Virus record (IMG/VR): IMGVR_UViG_3300021963_000672
Span: 1-23,299 of that record
Length of the DNA stretch: 23,299 nt
Reading direction: 5' to 3' (one strand)
Source: a virus
In this document: piece by piece, positions 1 to 7,648 of the stretch
Numbering within the stretch: position 1 is the stretch's first letter
Layout of the letters: every line of letters starts with the position of its first letter
Notes under the pieces: model-generated
Databases searched by the model: none
Told to the model about the DNA's origin: nothing
What the model saw: only the letters and a program-made list of their open reading frames with translations
Program-made: the position numbers and the translations under genes

Positions 1-2352
1 TGTGCCTCCTTTGTCTATTCCGTCTTGGTATAGAAGTATGTCGTTTTGACCTAAAAACCCATCTATAGAGTCTACTGGAGTCGCGGATGTAAGGCCAGTA
101 GATAGATTGATTCTCTTGTTCGTTAATACATCAACACTGTCTGCTGTGATGTAGTTTGGAGTCCAGTTCTTCCAAAGGCCATCAGAGTCTCTGCGAAGAA
201 GTTGCCCAACAGTTGGAGAAACTATTAAAGCATCGTGAATCTCATTGAGTTCAAATCCGTTTTGAATGCTTACAAAGATTTCACCATTGTTGGCGTTTGC
301 ACGAGTAATTACACCAATGTAAACGAGGTGAGCTGGAGCAACTGGCTTGTTGGTTAATCCAAAGATTAGATTACCATTTGTTCCCAACCAAACAGGTTGA
401 CCAGCGGTTGCCCCTGCTGTATTAAGTCCATCAATAAGACCTTCTGTGATTACAAAGAAGTGTCCGTTTATTGCGGCAGTTGAAAGAGCAAGTCCAATTG
501 TCTTAGAAGATGTTGCCTCACTCGCGTTAGAAGCAAGACCAACAATCATATTTGTTCCGTCAGCAGAAGTAACGTAAACAGCCTGACCTTTCGTGATTGC
601 TACGCCAGCCTTTACCTCGTGCTGTACTTTAGAAACGTAGTCTGCATTATCAATAGCAGAGTTCACCCACTCTTCACCATCAAACATCAAAACATCACCA
701 ACAGCAGCGCTAGTAAGAGTTACATCTCCAATGTCGTCAAGATTACCCATCGCAGTAAGGTAAACACTTGTGTCTACAGTCCCATTGGCCTTTAAGAACC
801 CAGAGGCAGTGCCTGTTGGAGTCTTAAATCCCTGGAAGTTAATCTTTCCGTCTGTGTCAATATATCCTTGCGTAGTTCCTTGCCAGTCAAAAGACAATAT
901 AGGTTCAGCGGGCTCGCCCTGCTGAGGTTGAATGCTTCCATTTACATCTGCATCAATAGTCAGAACACCGCCATTTGACTGCAAGATTGGCGTAGATACT
1001 GAAGTGGAAGTTAGTCCACCAACGCTTATGTTGTTTGTGGTTGTGCTTCCTAGGTCCGTAACAGCATCAAGGGTCTGAGTCTCTGTGTATGAGGTCAGGT
1101 AGGTGGTTGTGTCGACTGTTCCGTTAGCCTTAAGGAAACCAGAGCTAGTGCCACCAACAACCTTAAAACCAGCATTTGCAATAGCGTAGCCGTCTGCATT
1201 AACAACAAACTTATTGTCTCCCATCCAAGAGACATACAACAAATTTGGATTAGGCTCACCTTGGTCAACTTGCTGTTCGCTGTTTATTGTGAGAACACCT
1301 TCACGCTCGATTAGCGGAGTAGTTACAACAGCAGCAGTTAAAGTACCACCAGTATTTAGGTTAGCAGCAGTAATTGAGTTAGTAGTTGTGCTACCTACAT
1401 CAGTTACTTCTTCAAGACCTGGTATTCCTGAAACGCCCTCATCATCCGCTACCCACTGACCAACACCACCAGACTCAATCCATCGTAGAATCTGACCGCT
1501 TGTCGCTGCATTTGTAGAACTAACAGTTCCGTCAGCAAGAAGTATTTGTTTTTTGATTCCAGATGGAGTCTTGAATCCAGTAGCCGTAACCAATCCACCA
1601 AAAACACTTTGCCCACCGAGTGGCTGAATGTTTAGCGTTGATGGAGTAAATGTGGTCTCAGTTGTTCCTTCTTCTCCCTCTGTTTCACTTGGAATGAATT
1701 CCGTTACCTGACTTCCTACTTGAATCTTGTTCTTTGACGCTAACAGATATATGTCAGCATCATCAACTCCGCCAATGTGAATGGAACCTTCTCCAATAAC
1801 ACCAGTTGTTATGTCTACTTGTCCAACTGTAAGATTTGTTGGCATTGCCAAACTACCAACACCTAATCTTGTTCCGTTCGTTACAACGGTAGATGTTTCG
1901 GCATCACCAAGAGCCGTTCCGTAGTAAATCTTATTTAACGAAAGTGGAGCAGCATCAATCCACTGACTAGTGCTGTGAACATACACTAACCTAGAGCCAT
2001 TTACTGGCGTGGTCAATGTGACATCAGATAGGTCATTTAACGAGCCGTAACTCGTGAGGAAGTTAGGTGCCCAGTTAACCCACGAAGTGCCGTCATATCG
2101 CAGCAAATTGCCCGTAGCGGCAGTGCTGATAACTACATCCGTAAGGTCGTTTAAGTTTTGTACGTTACTGCTTCCAACAGTAACCCAAGAAACACCACTT
2201 CCAGTAGATGAGAGAACCTTTCCAGCAGTACCAATAGACCCGCTATTGTCACTTAGTGTACCAAGTAAACCAACCTGTGTAACGAAGAACTTTTTGCCTT
2301 CAATGCGTTGATTGCCCAGCGTTCGGACAAACGTAAACAGATTCTCTATCAT
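1..2352 (-). CDS. Phage tail fibre / receptor-binding-type protein (partial, C-terminus beyond the window)
   Basis: A reading frame stays open from ATG at 2352 to the left edge, giving 784 codons without a stop. The start lies 5 bases after the stop of the connector gene. The protein is rich in Gly, Thr, Ser, Val and Asn and has no signal peptide, as expected of a fibrous beta-structured tail appendage. It contains four degenerate copies of an LxDLxDV..G.LL.Y....W unit (around residues 70, 105, 540 and 710) and a 115-residue duplication. A segment at about residues 570-700 (starting near VKAGVAITKGQAVYV, ending ITRANANNGEIFVSIQNGFE) resembles a module common in tail fibres of Bacteroidota phages. 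The position at the end of the virion gene block supports this. The receptor-binding tip would lie outside the window. Family-level call is inference from composition and modules. Confidence 0.75.
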   Translation of the reverse strand, partial: MIENLFTFVRTLGNQRIEGKKFFVTQVGLLGTLSDNSGSIGTAGKVLSSTGSGVSWVTVGSSNVQNLNDLTDVVISTAATGNLLRYDGTSWVNWAPNFLTSYGSLNDLSDVTLTTPVNGSRLVYVHSTSQWIDAAPLSLNKIYYGTALGDAETSTVVTNGTRLGVGSLAMPTNLTVGQVDITTGVIGEGSIHIGGVDDADIYLLASKNKIQVGSQVTEFIPSETEGEEGTTETTFTPSTLNIQPLGGQSVFGGLVTATGFKTPSGIKKQILLADGTVSSTNAATSGQILRWIESGGVGQWVADDEGVSGIPGLEEVTDVGSTTTNSITAANLNTGGTLTAAVVTTPLIEREGVLTINSEQQVDQGEPNPNLLYVSWMGDNKFVVNADGYAIANAGFKVVGGTSSGFLKANGTVDTTTYLTSYTETQTLDAVTDLGSTTTNNISVGGLTSTSVSTPILQSNGGVLTIDADVNGSIQPQQGEPAEPILSFDWQGTTQGYIDTDGKINFQGFKTPTGTASGFLKANGTVDTSVYLTAMGNLDDIGDVTLTSAAVGDVLMFDGEEWVNSAIDNADYVSKVQHEVKAGVAITKGQAVYVTSADGTNMIVGLASNASEATSSKTIGLALSTAAINGHFFVITEGLIDGLNTAGATAGQPVWLGTNGNLIFGLTNKPVAPAHLVYIGVITRANANNGEIFVSIQNGFELNEIHDALIVSPTVGQLLRRDSDGLWKNWTPNYITADSVDVLTNKRINLSTGLTSATPVDSIDGFLGQNDILLYQDGIDKGGT
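727..1416 (-). repeat. Two-copy 115-residue (345-nt) internal repeat in the fibre gene
   Basis: Starting at DVGSTTTN and again at DLGSTTTN, two consecutive modules share an order of motifs: GSTTTN.I, a TP(L/I) strand, GVLTI, QGEP, FKxxxGTxSGFLKANGTVDT, and YLT. The offset between the copies is 115 codons. A weaker third relative lies upstream (GFKTPSGIKKQILLADGTV). The copies differ at many synonymous sites, so the duplication is old. Boundaries are approximate. Confidence 0.7.
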
Positions 2353-2357
2353 AGACC

Positions 2358-2879
2358 TTATGCGTTAGTATCGCAATCGCCTTCAATTGGGTATACTGGG
2401 TAGTATACTGAAGACTGCTGCGAATCCTCCTCGTTGAACAAATCGTTAGTGCTGGACTGAGCAAGCGCCAATAGCGTTGCATCACCCTTGATGTAATTTA
2501 CAATCCGTTGATTGATGTAACTAATCTTAGAGTCCAGCCCGCTAGAGATTCCATCGAGGGCATATTGGTCTAAATTTCTTTCTTCTGCCTTTGTCGTACC
2601 AATAGCTGTGCGAATGGTAGCAATAGCGCTACGGACAACGTAAAGAGCAAGACCGTACTTAACGAGCTTGAACAATCCAGCTTCAGCTGTGGTCAAGTCC
2701 TCTTCGTAAACCTTTTGCTCCAAATCTTCGTACAAGTCCGTACCAAGCAAGTCCTGAATAGAGGTAGCCTGCTCAAGCATAATAAGAGACAACAAAGAAG
2801 AACGGTCCAGCTTCTTTGGAAGCGGGTAGTTCTGGTAAACGTAGTTGTCGTCAATAAAGATGACTTTTACAATGCTCAT
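2358..2879 (-). CDS. Head-tail connector (neck) protein, DUF6712-like
   Basis: 173 residues. Its ATG overlaps the portal stop codon (ATGA at 2876-2879), so the two are probably translationally coupled. The N-terminal part (PLPKKLDRSSLLSLIMLEQ, then DLLGTDLYEDL) followed by mainly helical sequence and a short acidic, Gln/Ser-rich tail resembles the small connector proteins that follow the portal in Bacteroidota phages. Such proteins form a ring below the portal and accept the tail. The assignment rests on resemblance and on position between portal and fibre. No catalytic motif is visible. Confidence 0.6.
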   Translation of the reverse strand: MSIVKVIFIDDNYVYQNYPLPKKLDRSSLLSLIMLEQATSIQDLLGTDLYEDLEQKVYEEDLTTAEAGLFKLVKYGLALYVVRSAIATIRTAIGTTKAEERNLDQYALDGISSGLDSKISYINQRIVNYIKGDATLLALAQSSTNDLFNEEDSQQSSVYYPVYPIEGDCDTNA

Positions 2880-4120
2880 TGCTCGGCAGGTATGTCGTTA
2901 ATGTTTGCTCCTTTGATTGATTCGAGGTCAATCTTCTCTTCAATGATAGACAAGTCAATCTTGTCGTAGCCAACCGTAGCCATAACTCGGTTTACCGAAT
3001 CCATAATGTTAGCTCGGTTAGGAAGTGTTTCCGTAGCACGGAAAATCTGGTATGCAGTAACAAGTTCGTTACCTGTGCCTCCAAGCTTACCAGCCACCAT
3101 AACACCAAAAAGAGTTGGTGAGGTTACGTTGTGAGCAGTAAGAATCTTAGCGTCGTTCAAACGGCTAAGGATGTCAATGGTCTTGTCAAGGTTGCTAATG
3201 TCAAGCGGAGTGAAGATAGGAGCATCTTCTTTGCTCTTAACCCAAGAGGCGATTACAGTCTCTGCCTCAGCACCAACAAACGAAGCCTTGAATTTATCAA
3301 ACTCTAACTTCTTTTGTTCATTCGACATATTACGTCCAACGAATGTTGCGAGAACTTTCGGAGTAAAGCCGTTTGCGGCTGAGTTTCGAATATGCTTACC
3401 AAATTCGTAATCCGCACTGATAAAATGGAACGCTGAAATGTAGTTCGGCACACCATAATAGTAATTGTTGCTGTATGGGTTCTTGACATAAAGAATCTGC
3501 TCTTGTTCTTTACCAAACTTGTCAAAAGCAGCAATCTTGCGGGGCTGGTTGTGTTGCATAGACACATCGCCCTTACCGAACTTACGGCGCACAATGTAGT
3601 GAGTGATGCGACCATTCTCATCTGGCTCAGCAATCCGTACACCTTTTACATCCAAAGACTTAAACTCAATAAGCTTGTTGTGGTCTTTGTTCCACTTGAT
3701 GTAAAAAGCAAATGCTCCGTTTAGCTCCTGTTGGAATGATGCGTGTACAATCTGCTCGTACAAACCTTGTGATTTTCCAGCACAGTTAGCCAAGAACGCC
3801 TTAATCTCAGCTCGTTTGATTGGAGCCTTGAATGCTGCATCTACGTTGTAGAGCAATCCATTACCAGCAACCATCTTAGCTTTCTTGGTGACAATACCAG
3901 CGTGAACAGGTGATTGGTTGTATAGTCGCTGAAGAAGAATAGGAAAGTCATCTCCGTATCCAAACTTGATGTAATCGCCAGCAAACGTATTGCCTACAGC
4001 ATAGCGACTATCAAGATTTTCAATTGACTTTTCGAGCGGGTTGGTTGCAATGTTGCTATCCTTCGCAACGACAAAAGTGTTGGAAGCAAAGAAGTCAACA
4101 ACCTTATTGAAAATGCTCAT
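2876..4120 (-). CDS. Portal protein
   Basis: 414 residues, a normal size for a compact portal. The portal forms the dodecameric ring at one capsid vertex through which terminase pumps DNA. Features that fit: an early segment SPVHAGIVTKKAKMVAGNGL (about residues 70-89), a mixed alpha/beta region with KSLDVKGVRIAEPDENGRI, the YYYGVPNYISA segment typical of portal stem-wing boundaries, then long helices (KKLEFDKFKASFVG) and LNDAKILTAHNVTSPTLFGV. The C-terminus is shorter than in larger portals and carries no MuF fusion. Its ATG follows a copy of the late-gap motif by 9 bases. It lies about 12.6 kb downstream of the terminase, which is unusual. Recognised by pattern; no search was run. Confidence 0.8.
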   Translation of the reverse strand: MSIFNKVVDFFASNTFVVAKDSNIATNPLEKSIENLDSRYAVGNTFAGDYIKFGYGDDFPILLQRLYNQSPVHAGIVTKKAKMVAGNGLLYNVDAAFKAPIKRAEIKAFLANCAGKSQGLYEQIVHASFQQELNGAFAFYIKWNKDHNKLIEFKSLDVKGVRIAEPDENGRITHYIVRRKFGKGDVSMQHNQPRKIAAFDKFGKEQEQILYVKNPYSNNYYYGVPNYISAFHFISADYEFGKHIRNSAANGFTPKVLATFVGRNMSNEQKKLEFDKFKASFVGAEAETVIASWVKSKEDAPIFTPLDISNLDKTIDILSRLNDAKILTAHNVTSPTLFGVMVAGKLGGTGNELVTAYQIFRATETLPNRANIMDSVNRVMATVGYDKIDLSIIEEKIDLESIKGANINDIPAEQ

Positions 4121-4129
4121 CTTTTACAA

Positions 4130-4143
4130 TAATTTACAAGTTA
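4130..4143 (-). promoter_or_regulatory. Late-gap motif copy before the portal gene
   Basis: Read leftward the site is TAACTTGTAAATTA, a 13/14 match to the consensus TAATTTGTAnATTA. It overlaps the stop codon of the 114-residue gene and ends 9 bases before the portal ATG. Function unknown. Confidence 0.5.
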
Positions 4144-4478
4144 CTTATCTTAACTGTAGTGGTAAATAACTCTTCGTTACTATCAGAGTTCTCAAAAGTG
4201 TAGTCTTCCACCAAACAAACATACTTGCCATATGTGCGGAAGTCATCATAAATTTCAAGCTTGTACTCGCCACCAGCAATCTCTTGAGATTCGATGTTCA
4301 AGTCTATGCCAATAAAGTCTTTGGCTATATCAAACTCGTACTTGTCGTACAGGTTATCGAAGACATATTCCTGTCCACCAACAATCTTGGTGAGCTTAAT
4401 GGTAAATGGAATATCTGACATAGCAGGAGCCTTCACAAATGATAGCTCGTTAGTTTGTCCGTTCAGAATCAGTTTCAT
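4134..4478 (-). CDS. Small virion-block protein of unknown function
   Basis: 114 residues, beta-rich, with alternating hydrophobic and charged residues (FTIKLTKIVGGQEYVFDNLY, then GGEYKLEIYDD and ending TTTVKISNL). The pattern suggests a small beta-sandwich, such as a head decoration, fibre-attachment or tail-tip accessory domain, but I do not recognise a named family. It sits between the tube-like gene and the portal, directly downstream of a strong hairpin-terminator, so its transcription depends on readthrough or on a new promoter in the short leader. Confidence 0.65.
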   Translation of the reverse strand: MKLILNGQTNELSFVKAPAMSDIPFTIKLTKIVGGQEYVFDNLYDKYEFDIAKDFIGIDLNIESQEIAGGEYKLEIYDDFRTYGKYVCLVEDYTFENSDSNEELFTTTVKISNL

Positions 4479-4496
4479 AGAATAAAGGTAATAAAA

Positions 4497-4521
4497 AAAG
4501 GGAGGGGAAACCCCTCCCTTT
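4497..4521 (-). terminator. Rho-independent terminator after the tube-like gene
   Basis: On the leftward transcript an 11-bp stem (AAAGGGAGGGG / CCCCTCCCTTT) closes a 3-base loop, and the 3' arm runs into a T-rich tract. It lies inside the virion block, between the tube-like gene and the 114-residue gene, so it is more likely a partial terminator that lowers downstream expression than an operon end. Confidence 0.8.
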
Positions 4522-4535
4522 CCCCAAGTTTGGGG
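4522..4535 (-). repeat. Second hairpin next to the terminator
   Basis: CCCCAA / TTGGGG arms around a 2-base centre lie immediately upstream, in transcription order, of the main terminator stem. The tandem arrangement would give two stacked hairpins at the 3' end of the capsid/tube transcript, which is typical of a protected mRNA end. Confidence 0.6.
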
Positions 4536-4544
4536 TTAATCAAA

Positions 4545-5102
4545 TTATACGAGGTCAGCCCACTCAGCATCAGAGATAGTGTACGCAAGTGCGTTCTCTT
4601 CTCCAACGAGGGTCAACTGGTAGCGGTTCTTGTCGGTACGAGCAGCACCAGAAGCACCATCTACAGTACCAGCGTAAAGACCAAAGTCAAAACCAACCAA
4701 GTGCTTAGTTCCAGCAGCAGTCTCAACGAAAGCTACGATTTCAGCGCCTGGAGTGGCGATTTCCTCAAGAGCGTTGCGCTTGGCAGGGTCCATACGCAAA
4801 AACTCCATAGTAATAGTAGGAACAACAGAAGCAGAACCGTCAGCGTTTACCGTCTTAACATCGGTAAAGTTAGAGAATCCGTCTTTGTTATTAAATCCAA
4901 GCTCAAGCAGGTCATTACCAGCAGTAACCAAAGCGGCCTTAAGGGTCGTAGTTACAGTGAAGGTAGCAGCACCAGCAGTAACAGATACAAGACCTTCGAG
5001 TTCTGACTTGTCAGCAAGGTATACGGCCTTCAGTCCACCTGAAGCAATTGAGCCACAAGCGTAAGAAACTGCAAGACCAGTAAAATCAACAGCACATCCC
5101 AT
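4545..5102 (-). CDS. Putative major tail tube protein (or related abundant structural protein)
   Basis: 185 residues, rich in Ala, Gly, Thr and Val, with long beta-like stretches (VTAGAATFTVTTTLKAALV). The C-terminal half has a block (TITMEFLRMDPAKRNALEEI, GFDFGLYAGTVDGASGAART, then RYQLTLVGEENALAY) that resembles tail-tube-type proteins of Bacteroidota phages, which end in a conserved tDRNGYTLTL-like strand. It lies next to the major capsid gene and between two strong hairpins, consistent with high expression. A tail tube gene would usually lie just upstream of the tape measure; here it sits with head genes, so a head decoration protein remains an alternative. Confidence 0.5.
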   Translation of the reverse strand: MGCAVDFTGLAVSYACGSIASGGLKAVYLADKSELEGLVSVTAGAATFTVTTTLKAALVTAGNDLLELGFNNKDGFSNFTDVKTVNADGSASVVPTITMEFLRMDPAKRNALEEIATPGAEIVAFVETAAGTKHLVGFDFGLYAGTVDGASGAARTDKNRYQLTLVGEENALAYTISDAEWADLV

Positions 5103-5123
5103 TTTTATATAGTTTTTAAGTGA

Positions 5124-5144
5124 GAGGGGGCTTTCGCCCCCCTC
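5124..5144 (-). terminator. Stable hairpin after the major capsid gene
   Basis: On the leftward transcript GAGGGGG pairs with CCCCCTC around a GCGAAAGC-type apical region with one bulged G and a GAAA loop. The following bases (TCACTTAAAAAC) lack a clear T tract, so this may be an mRNA-stabilising or processing hairpin rather than an efficient terminator. It separates capsid from the tube-like gene. Confidence 0.6.
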
Positions 5145-5153
5145 GGTTAATTA

Positions 5154-6047
5154 TTAGGCGAAGTTCTTGGCGTAAACGATTTCCTCACCTTTCAGGTAAG
5201 AGAAGCCCAGCTTGAACTGACCCCAGATTTTGTCGCTAGAAAGCTCTGATTCGTACTTCATATCGATAGCGCGAACGTCATTGTAGTTGTCAGTCAACAT
5301 AACGATGTTCTCAGGAGCAGAGATGATGAATGAACCAGCAGCAAGTGAAGGGAAGTGGATAACCTCCATACCGTAGTAGGCAGGGATATTTCCTTCAACA
5401 ACACCTTGAGCAGTCGTGGTGTACAAACCAGCGATAGCGATTTGGTAAGCTTGAACAGCAGCAGTTCCCATAAAGAAAGCAGGCTTCAACTGACGGTCAG
5501 CGTCACCGTAAACGGCAGCCAACATATTAGCGCTCATAACTTGGTAAGCACCTTCCATTTTGTCAAGGATGTTAGCAGAAGTCAAAGCAGCGTTCGTGTC
5601 GTAGTCAAGAACAGCAGTGTCGGCAGAAAGCTCGGTAGCAAGCTCTGTAGCAGCAAGCTCGAGAGCCTTTTGAGCAGAAAGCTTAGCGAAGTAATCGAAA
5701 ACCCAATCTTTGAACTGAGCGTCCATAGTCTCTTCGTTGTGCTGACCTTGCTTAAGCAATACAGAACGGTAGGTAGTCTCGAGGACATCCTTACAGTTCA
5801 AGAAAGCCCACTTGTAGGTCTCAACAGTCATCTCCTTCTCATCGATAGAGGCAGAAGATTGTGCGTCGAATACACACAGGTCGTTACCAAAAGTCAAGCT
5901 AGCATCGAAGATGGGAACTTGTACTTTTGACTTAACACCGTCGATAAGACGGAAACGGTCCAACACTTTGGCGCTCTTTACCATCGTATCGATAAAGAGG
6001 TCGGGGGTGCGGTTGCCCCAATCTAAAGTTGCAACTGAAATTGCCAT
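5154..6047 (-). CDS. Major capsid protein (HK97-fold type)
   Basis: 297 residues, without an obvious long N-terminal delta domain; scaffolding is probably supplied by the upstream protease-scaffold gene. Features that fit a capsid subunit: an N-terminal arm, an early acidic/beta segment with the ETYKWAFLNCKDVLETTYRS element, a long Ala/Glu-rich spine-like helix (about residues 110-160, DYFAKLSAQKALELAATELA), and a C-terminal A-domain-like region with PAYYGMEVIHFPS, ENIVMLTDNYNDVRAIDMKY and a hydrophobic ending. It follows the protease-scaffold gene by 29 bases and precedes a very stable hairpin, as expected for a highly expressed gene. Some capsid-family proteins of this shape have been misannotated, so I keep some doubt. 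Confidence 0.8.
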   Translation of the reverse strand: MAISVATLDWGNRTPDLFIDTMVKSAKVLDRFRLIDGVKSKVQVPIFDASLTFGNDLCVFDAQSSASIDEKEMTVETYKWAFLNCKDVLETTYRSVLLKQGQHNEETMDAQFKDWVFDYFAKLSAQKALELAATELATELSADTAVLDYDTNAALTSANILDKMEGAYQVMSANMLAAVYGDADRQLKPAFFMGTAAVQAYQIAIAGLYTTTAQGVVEGNIPAYYGMEVIHFPSLAAGSFIISAPENIVMLTDNYNDVRAIDMKYESELSSDKIWGQFKLGFSYLKGEEIVYAKNFA

Positions 6048-6065
6048 TTTATTTTGAAATTTTAA

Positions 6066-6079
6066 TAATATACAAATTA
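6066..6079 (-). promoter_or_regulatory. Late-gap motif copy before the capsid gene
   Basis: Reads TAATTTGTATATTA leftward, matching the consensus at every defined position. It overlaps the stop of the protease-scaffold gene and ends 18 bases before the capsid ATG, the longest spacing of the set. Confidence 0.55.
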
Positions 6080-7090
6080 GTAAAGACGCTTGCCAAAGAA
6101 CTTGTCAATCATCTGGATTTTGTCAGAGGTGATTCGTTCGAATTTAACCGTCTTATCAACAGGCTTAGCTTCCTCTTCTTGTCCCTCTTGTTCAGCGGAC
6201 AATGCCAATTCAGCTTCTTCGACAGAGGCATCCTCTACCTCTTCTAGTTGTACTTCTACAACTGGCTCTTCAACTACTTCCTCAACAACCTCTTCAAGGA
6301 CAACTTCCTCTTGAGCTTCTTCGGCGAGTTCTTCGGTTTGCTCTTCGGCTACTTCTTCAGCAACTTCTTCAGCAGGCTCTTCTGAAAGGGCTTCAGTAGC
6401 CTCTTCCGTTGCTTCAACGACTTCATTGAACTGCTCCTGAGATTCAGCCCAAAGTTCCATCAAAGCTTCAATTTGTGCGTTTTGAGCAGAGATAGTAGCC
6501 TCCATTTTCGCGAGGCGCTCTCCTAACTCAATAGCGAATTTGAAATCCATATCACTTTCGAATTTATGTTCTACCATATCAAAATTTTTCACCTCAATAG
6601 AAAATCCATTAAGGCCGCTTGCTTTAATCTCATCACGAATCTCTTCTGACTTGACATACGCTTTAGCAAATACAGTTCCGACTGGTAAATCGAAACCGTA
6701 CATCTTACTCTTGTCTTCTTCTCCTTCCTTAACCCACATCTCAAGCATATAAACCTCATCGGTCTCATATTGGTGCTGGATGTTGAACGAGTTGTGGAGA
6801 CCTTTCTCTGCGTAGCCCATCATCATCTTCTCGATGGTGTCTACTGAGAACTGGACATAGTATCCACCGTTTTCTCCTTGACGGTAGATTGGTTTGTTTG
6901 GAATGATGACTGGCCCAACAACAACTCCCTTTTCATTATCAACGAAGAACATATCTTTCTCTTCTGAGAAGTAAATAAAGTTCTCTTGGATTGCTGGGTT
7001 GGTCACCAAAGAAATACGATACATACCAGCTTCGCCATTGTCTTTCATAACAATGTCAAAAAGAGGTAAATCTTGATTAATCGGTTTCAT
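6077..7090 (-). CDS. Prohead protease (XkdF-like) fused to an acidic scaffold-like region
   Basis: 337 residues. Residues 1-175 resemble the XkdF-like phage serine protease family: DLPLFDIVMKDNGEAGMYRI, SLVTNPAI at 27-34, a histidine in NIQHQY (H106), and the GFSIE motif with S164. H106 and S164 are the likely catalytic pair of a herpesvirus-type fold. Residues about 187-215 form a coiled coil (ERLAKMEATISAQNAQIEAL). Residues 225-310 are almost only Glu, Val, Ala, Pro and Gln. The basic end (DKIQMIDKFFGKRLY) could bind capsid subunits, like scaffold C-termini. Domain order protease-coil-acidic spacer-basic tail matches self-cleaving protease-scaffold fusions. It stands directly before the capsid gene, its expected substrate. 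Family by recognition, roles by inference. Confidence 0.75.
   Translation of the reverse strand: MKPINQDLPLFDIVMKDNGEAGMYRISLVTNPAIQENFIYFSEEKDMFFVDNEKGVVVGPVIIPNKPIYRQGENGGYYVQFSVDTIEKMMMGYAEKGLHNSFNIQHQYETDEVYMLEMWVKEGEEDKSKMYGFDLPVGTVFAKAYVKSEEIRDEIKASGLNGFSIEVKNFDMVEHKFESDMDFKFAIELGERLAKMEATISAQNAQIEALMELWAESQEQFNEVVEATEEATEALSEEPAEEVAEEVAEEQTEELAEEAQEEVVLEEVVEEVVEEPVVEVQLEEVEDASVEEAELALSAEQEGQEEEAKPVDKTVKFERITSDKIQMIDKFFGKRLY
6195..6415 (-). repeat. Glu/Val-rich low-complexity stretch in the scaffold region
   Basis: About 70 codons of near-repeats of EEVAEE, EEVVEE and EEA units produce GAA/GAG/GTT-rich DNA. The stretch is in frame throughout. Copy number may vary between relatives through slippage. 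Confidence 0.75.
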
Positions 7091-7097
7091 ACTTCGT

Positions 7098-7111
7098 TAA
7101 TATACAATTTA
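7098..7111 (-). promoter_or_regulatory. Late-gap motif copy before the protease-scaffold gene
   Basis: Reads TAAATTGTATATTA leftward. It lies inside a longer imperfect palindrome at 7095-7114 with CGTTAA / TTAACG ends. It ends 7 bases before the ATG of the protease-scaffold gene. Confidence 0.5.
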
Positions 7112-7116
7112 ACGTA

Positions 7117-7644
7117 TTACTTTACGGAAGCCGCATCAATTCCCACCATTGTGAGGAATTCTTCAAGGGTGATGTCAACGCCTTCAGATACTAAGTTTCG
7201 GTATTCCTTCATAGCCGTCTTCATACGGTTCTTTGGGTCTTCAATAGAGCGAATAATGTTTACGATTCCCTCTACCATCTCGACATCATTGTCATCAATT
7301 GAGTCAATTGAGAAACGACCATTTCGGATAGATTCTGCTTTGCGGATAGCCCAGTTCACACCACTTGTTCCGCCCCAGATAAGCCAAGCGACATAACCGC
7401 GGTCTTTCCAAGGGGTAGCTGCGTACTTTGGGTCTACGTTGCTGTTTTGGCGGTGGCGATTAAACGCAGCCATCCGAGCAATCGTTGAATACGAAAGTGC
7501 CTCACGACTAGCGAGTTGATTGGCACGAGTCCAGCCAATAGAGGTTCCTCCTTTTACTTCATCTCCGTATTTCTCACGCCAAGCAAGTGCGCGCTTAGCG
7601 TTATTGGTTGCTGACTGTGGGTAGTCGTTATAAGTCTTTGCCAT
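7117..7644 (-). CDS. Conserved phage protein of unknown function (KRAL-W-R / GWTRANQLA type)
   Basis: 175 residues. The N-terminal 110 residues follow a pattern I have seen in many phage structural-region proteins: YPQSATNNAKRALAWREKYG, DEVKGGTSIGWTRANQLASR, then TIARMAAFNRHRQN, and PWKDRGYVAWLIWGGTSGVNWA. The strict spacing of Trp, Arg and Gly suggests a small helical fold, possibly binding DNA or protein, but I know of no established function. In other phages such a domain can occur attached to head proteins; here it is a separate gene just before the prohead protease-scaffold. The C-terminal third is helical and charged. It is not a recognisable lysozyme. The preceding 838-residue gene ends only 4 bases upstream. 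Confidence 0.7.
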   Translation of the reverse strand: MAKTYNDYPQSATNNAKRALAWREKYGDEVKGGTSIGWTRANQLASREALSYSTIARMAAFNRHRQNSNVDPKYAATPWKDRGYVAWLIWGGTSGVNWAIRKAESIRNGRFSIDSIDDNDVEMVEGIVNIIRSIEDPKNRMKTAMKEYRNLVSEGVDITLEEFLTMVGIDAASVK

Positions 7645-7648
7645 CTGA

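Noticed and set aside
4455-5930. Long plus-strand open frames of 183 and 191 codons opposite the tube-like and capsid genes.
   Set aside because: They mirror strongly supported leftward genes, have low-complexity Ser/Leu composition, no plausible leader and cross strong hairpins.
6195-6415. Low-complexity Glu/Val codon repeats considered as a CRISPR-like or recombination repeat.
   Set aside because: There are no regular repeats with unique spacers; it is an in-frame protein low-complexity region.
7117-7644. Lysozyme or endolysin identity for the 175-residue protein.
   Set aside because: No Glu/Asp/Thr or Cys/His catalytic pattern of phage lysins could be seen, and the protein matches a structural-region family pattern.
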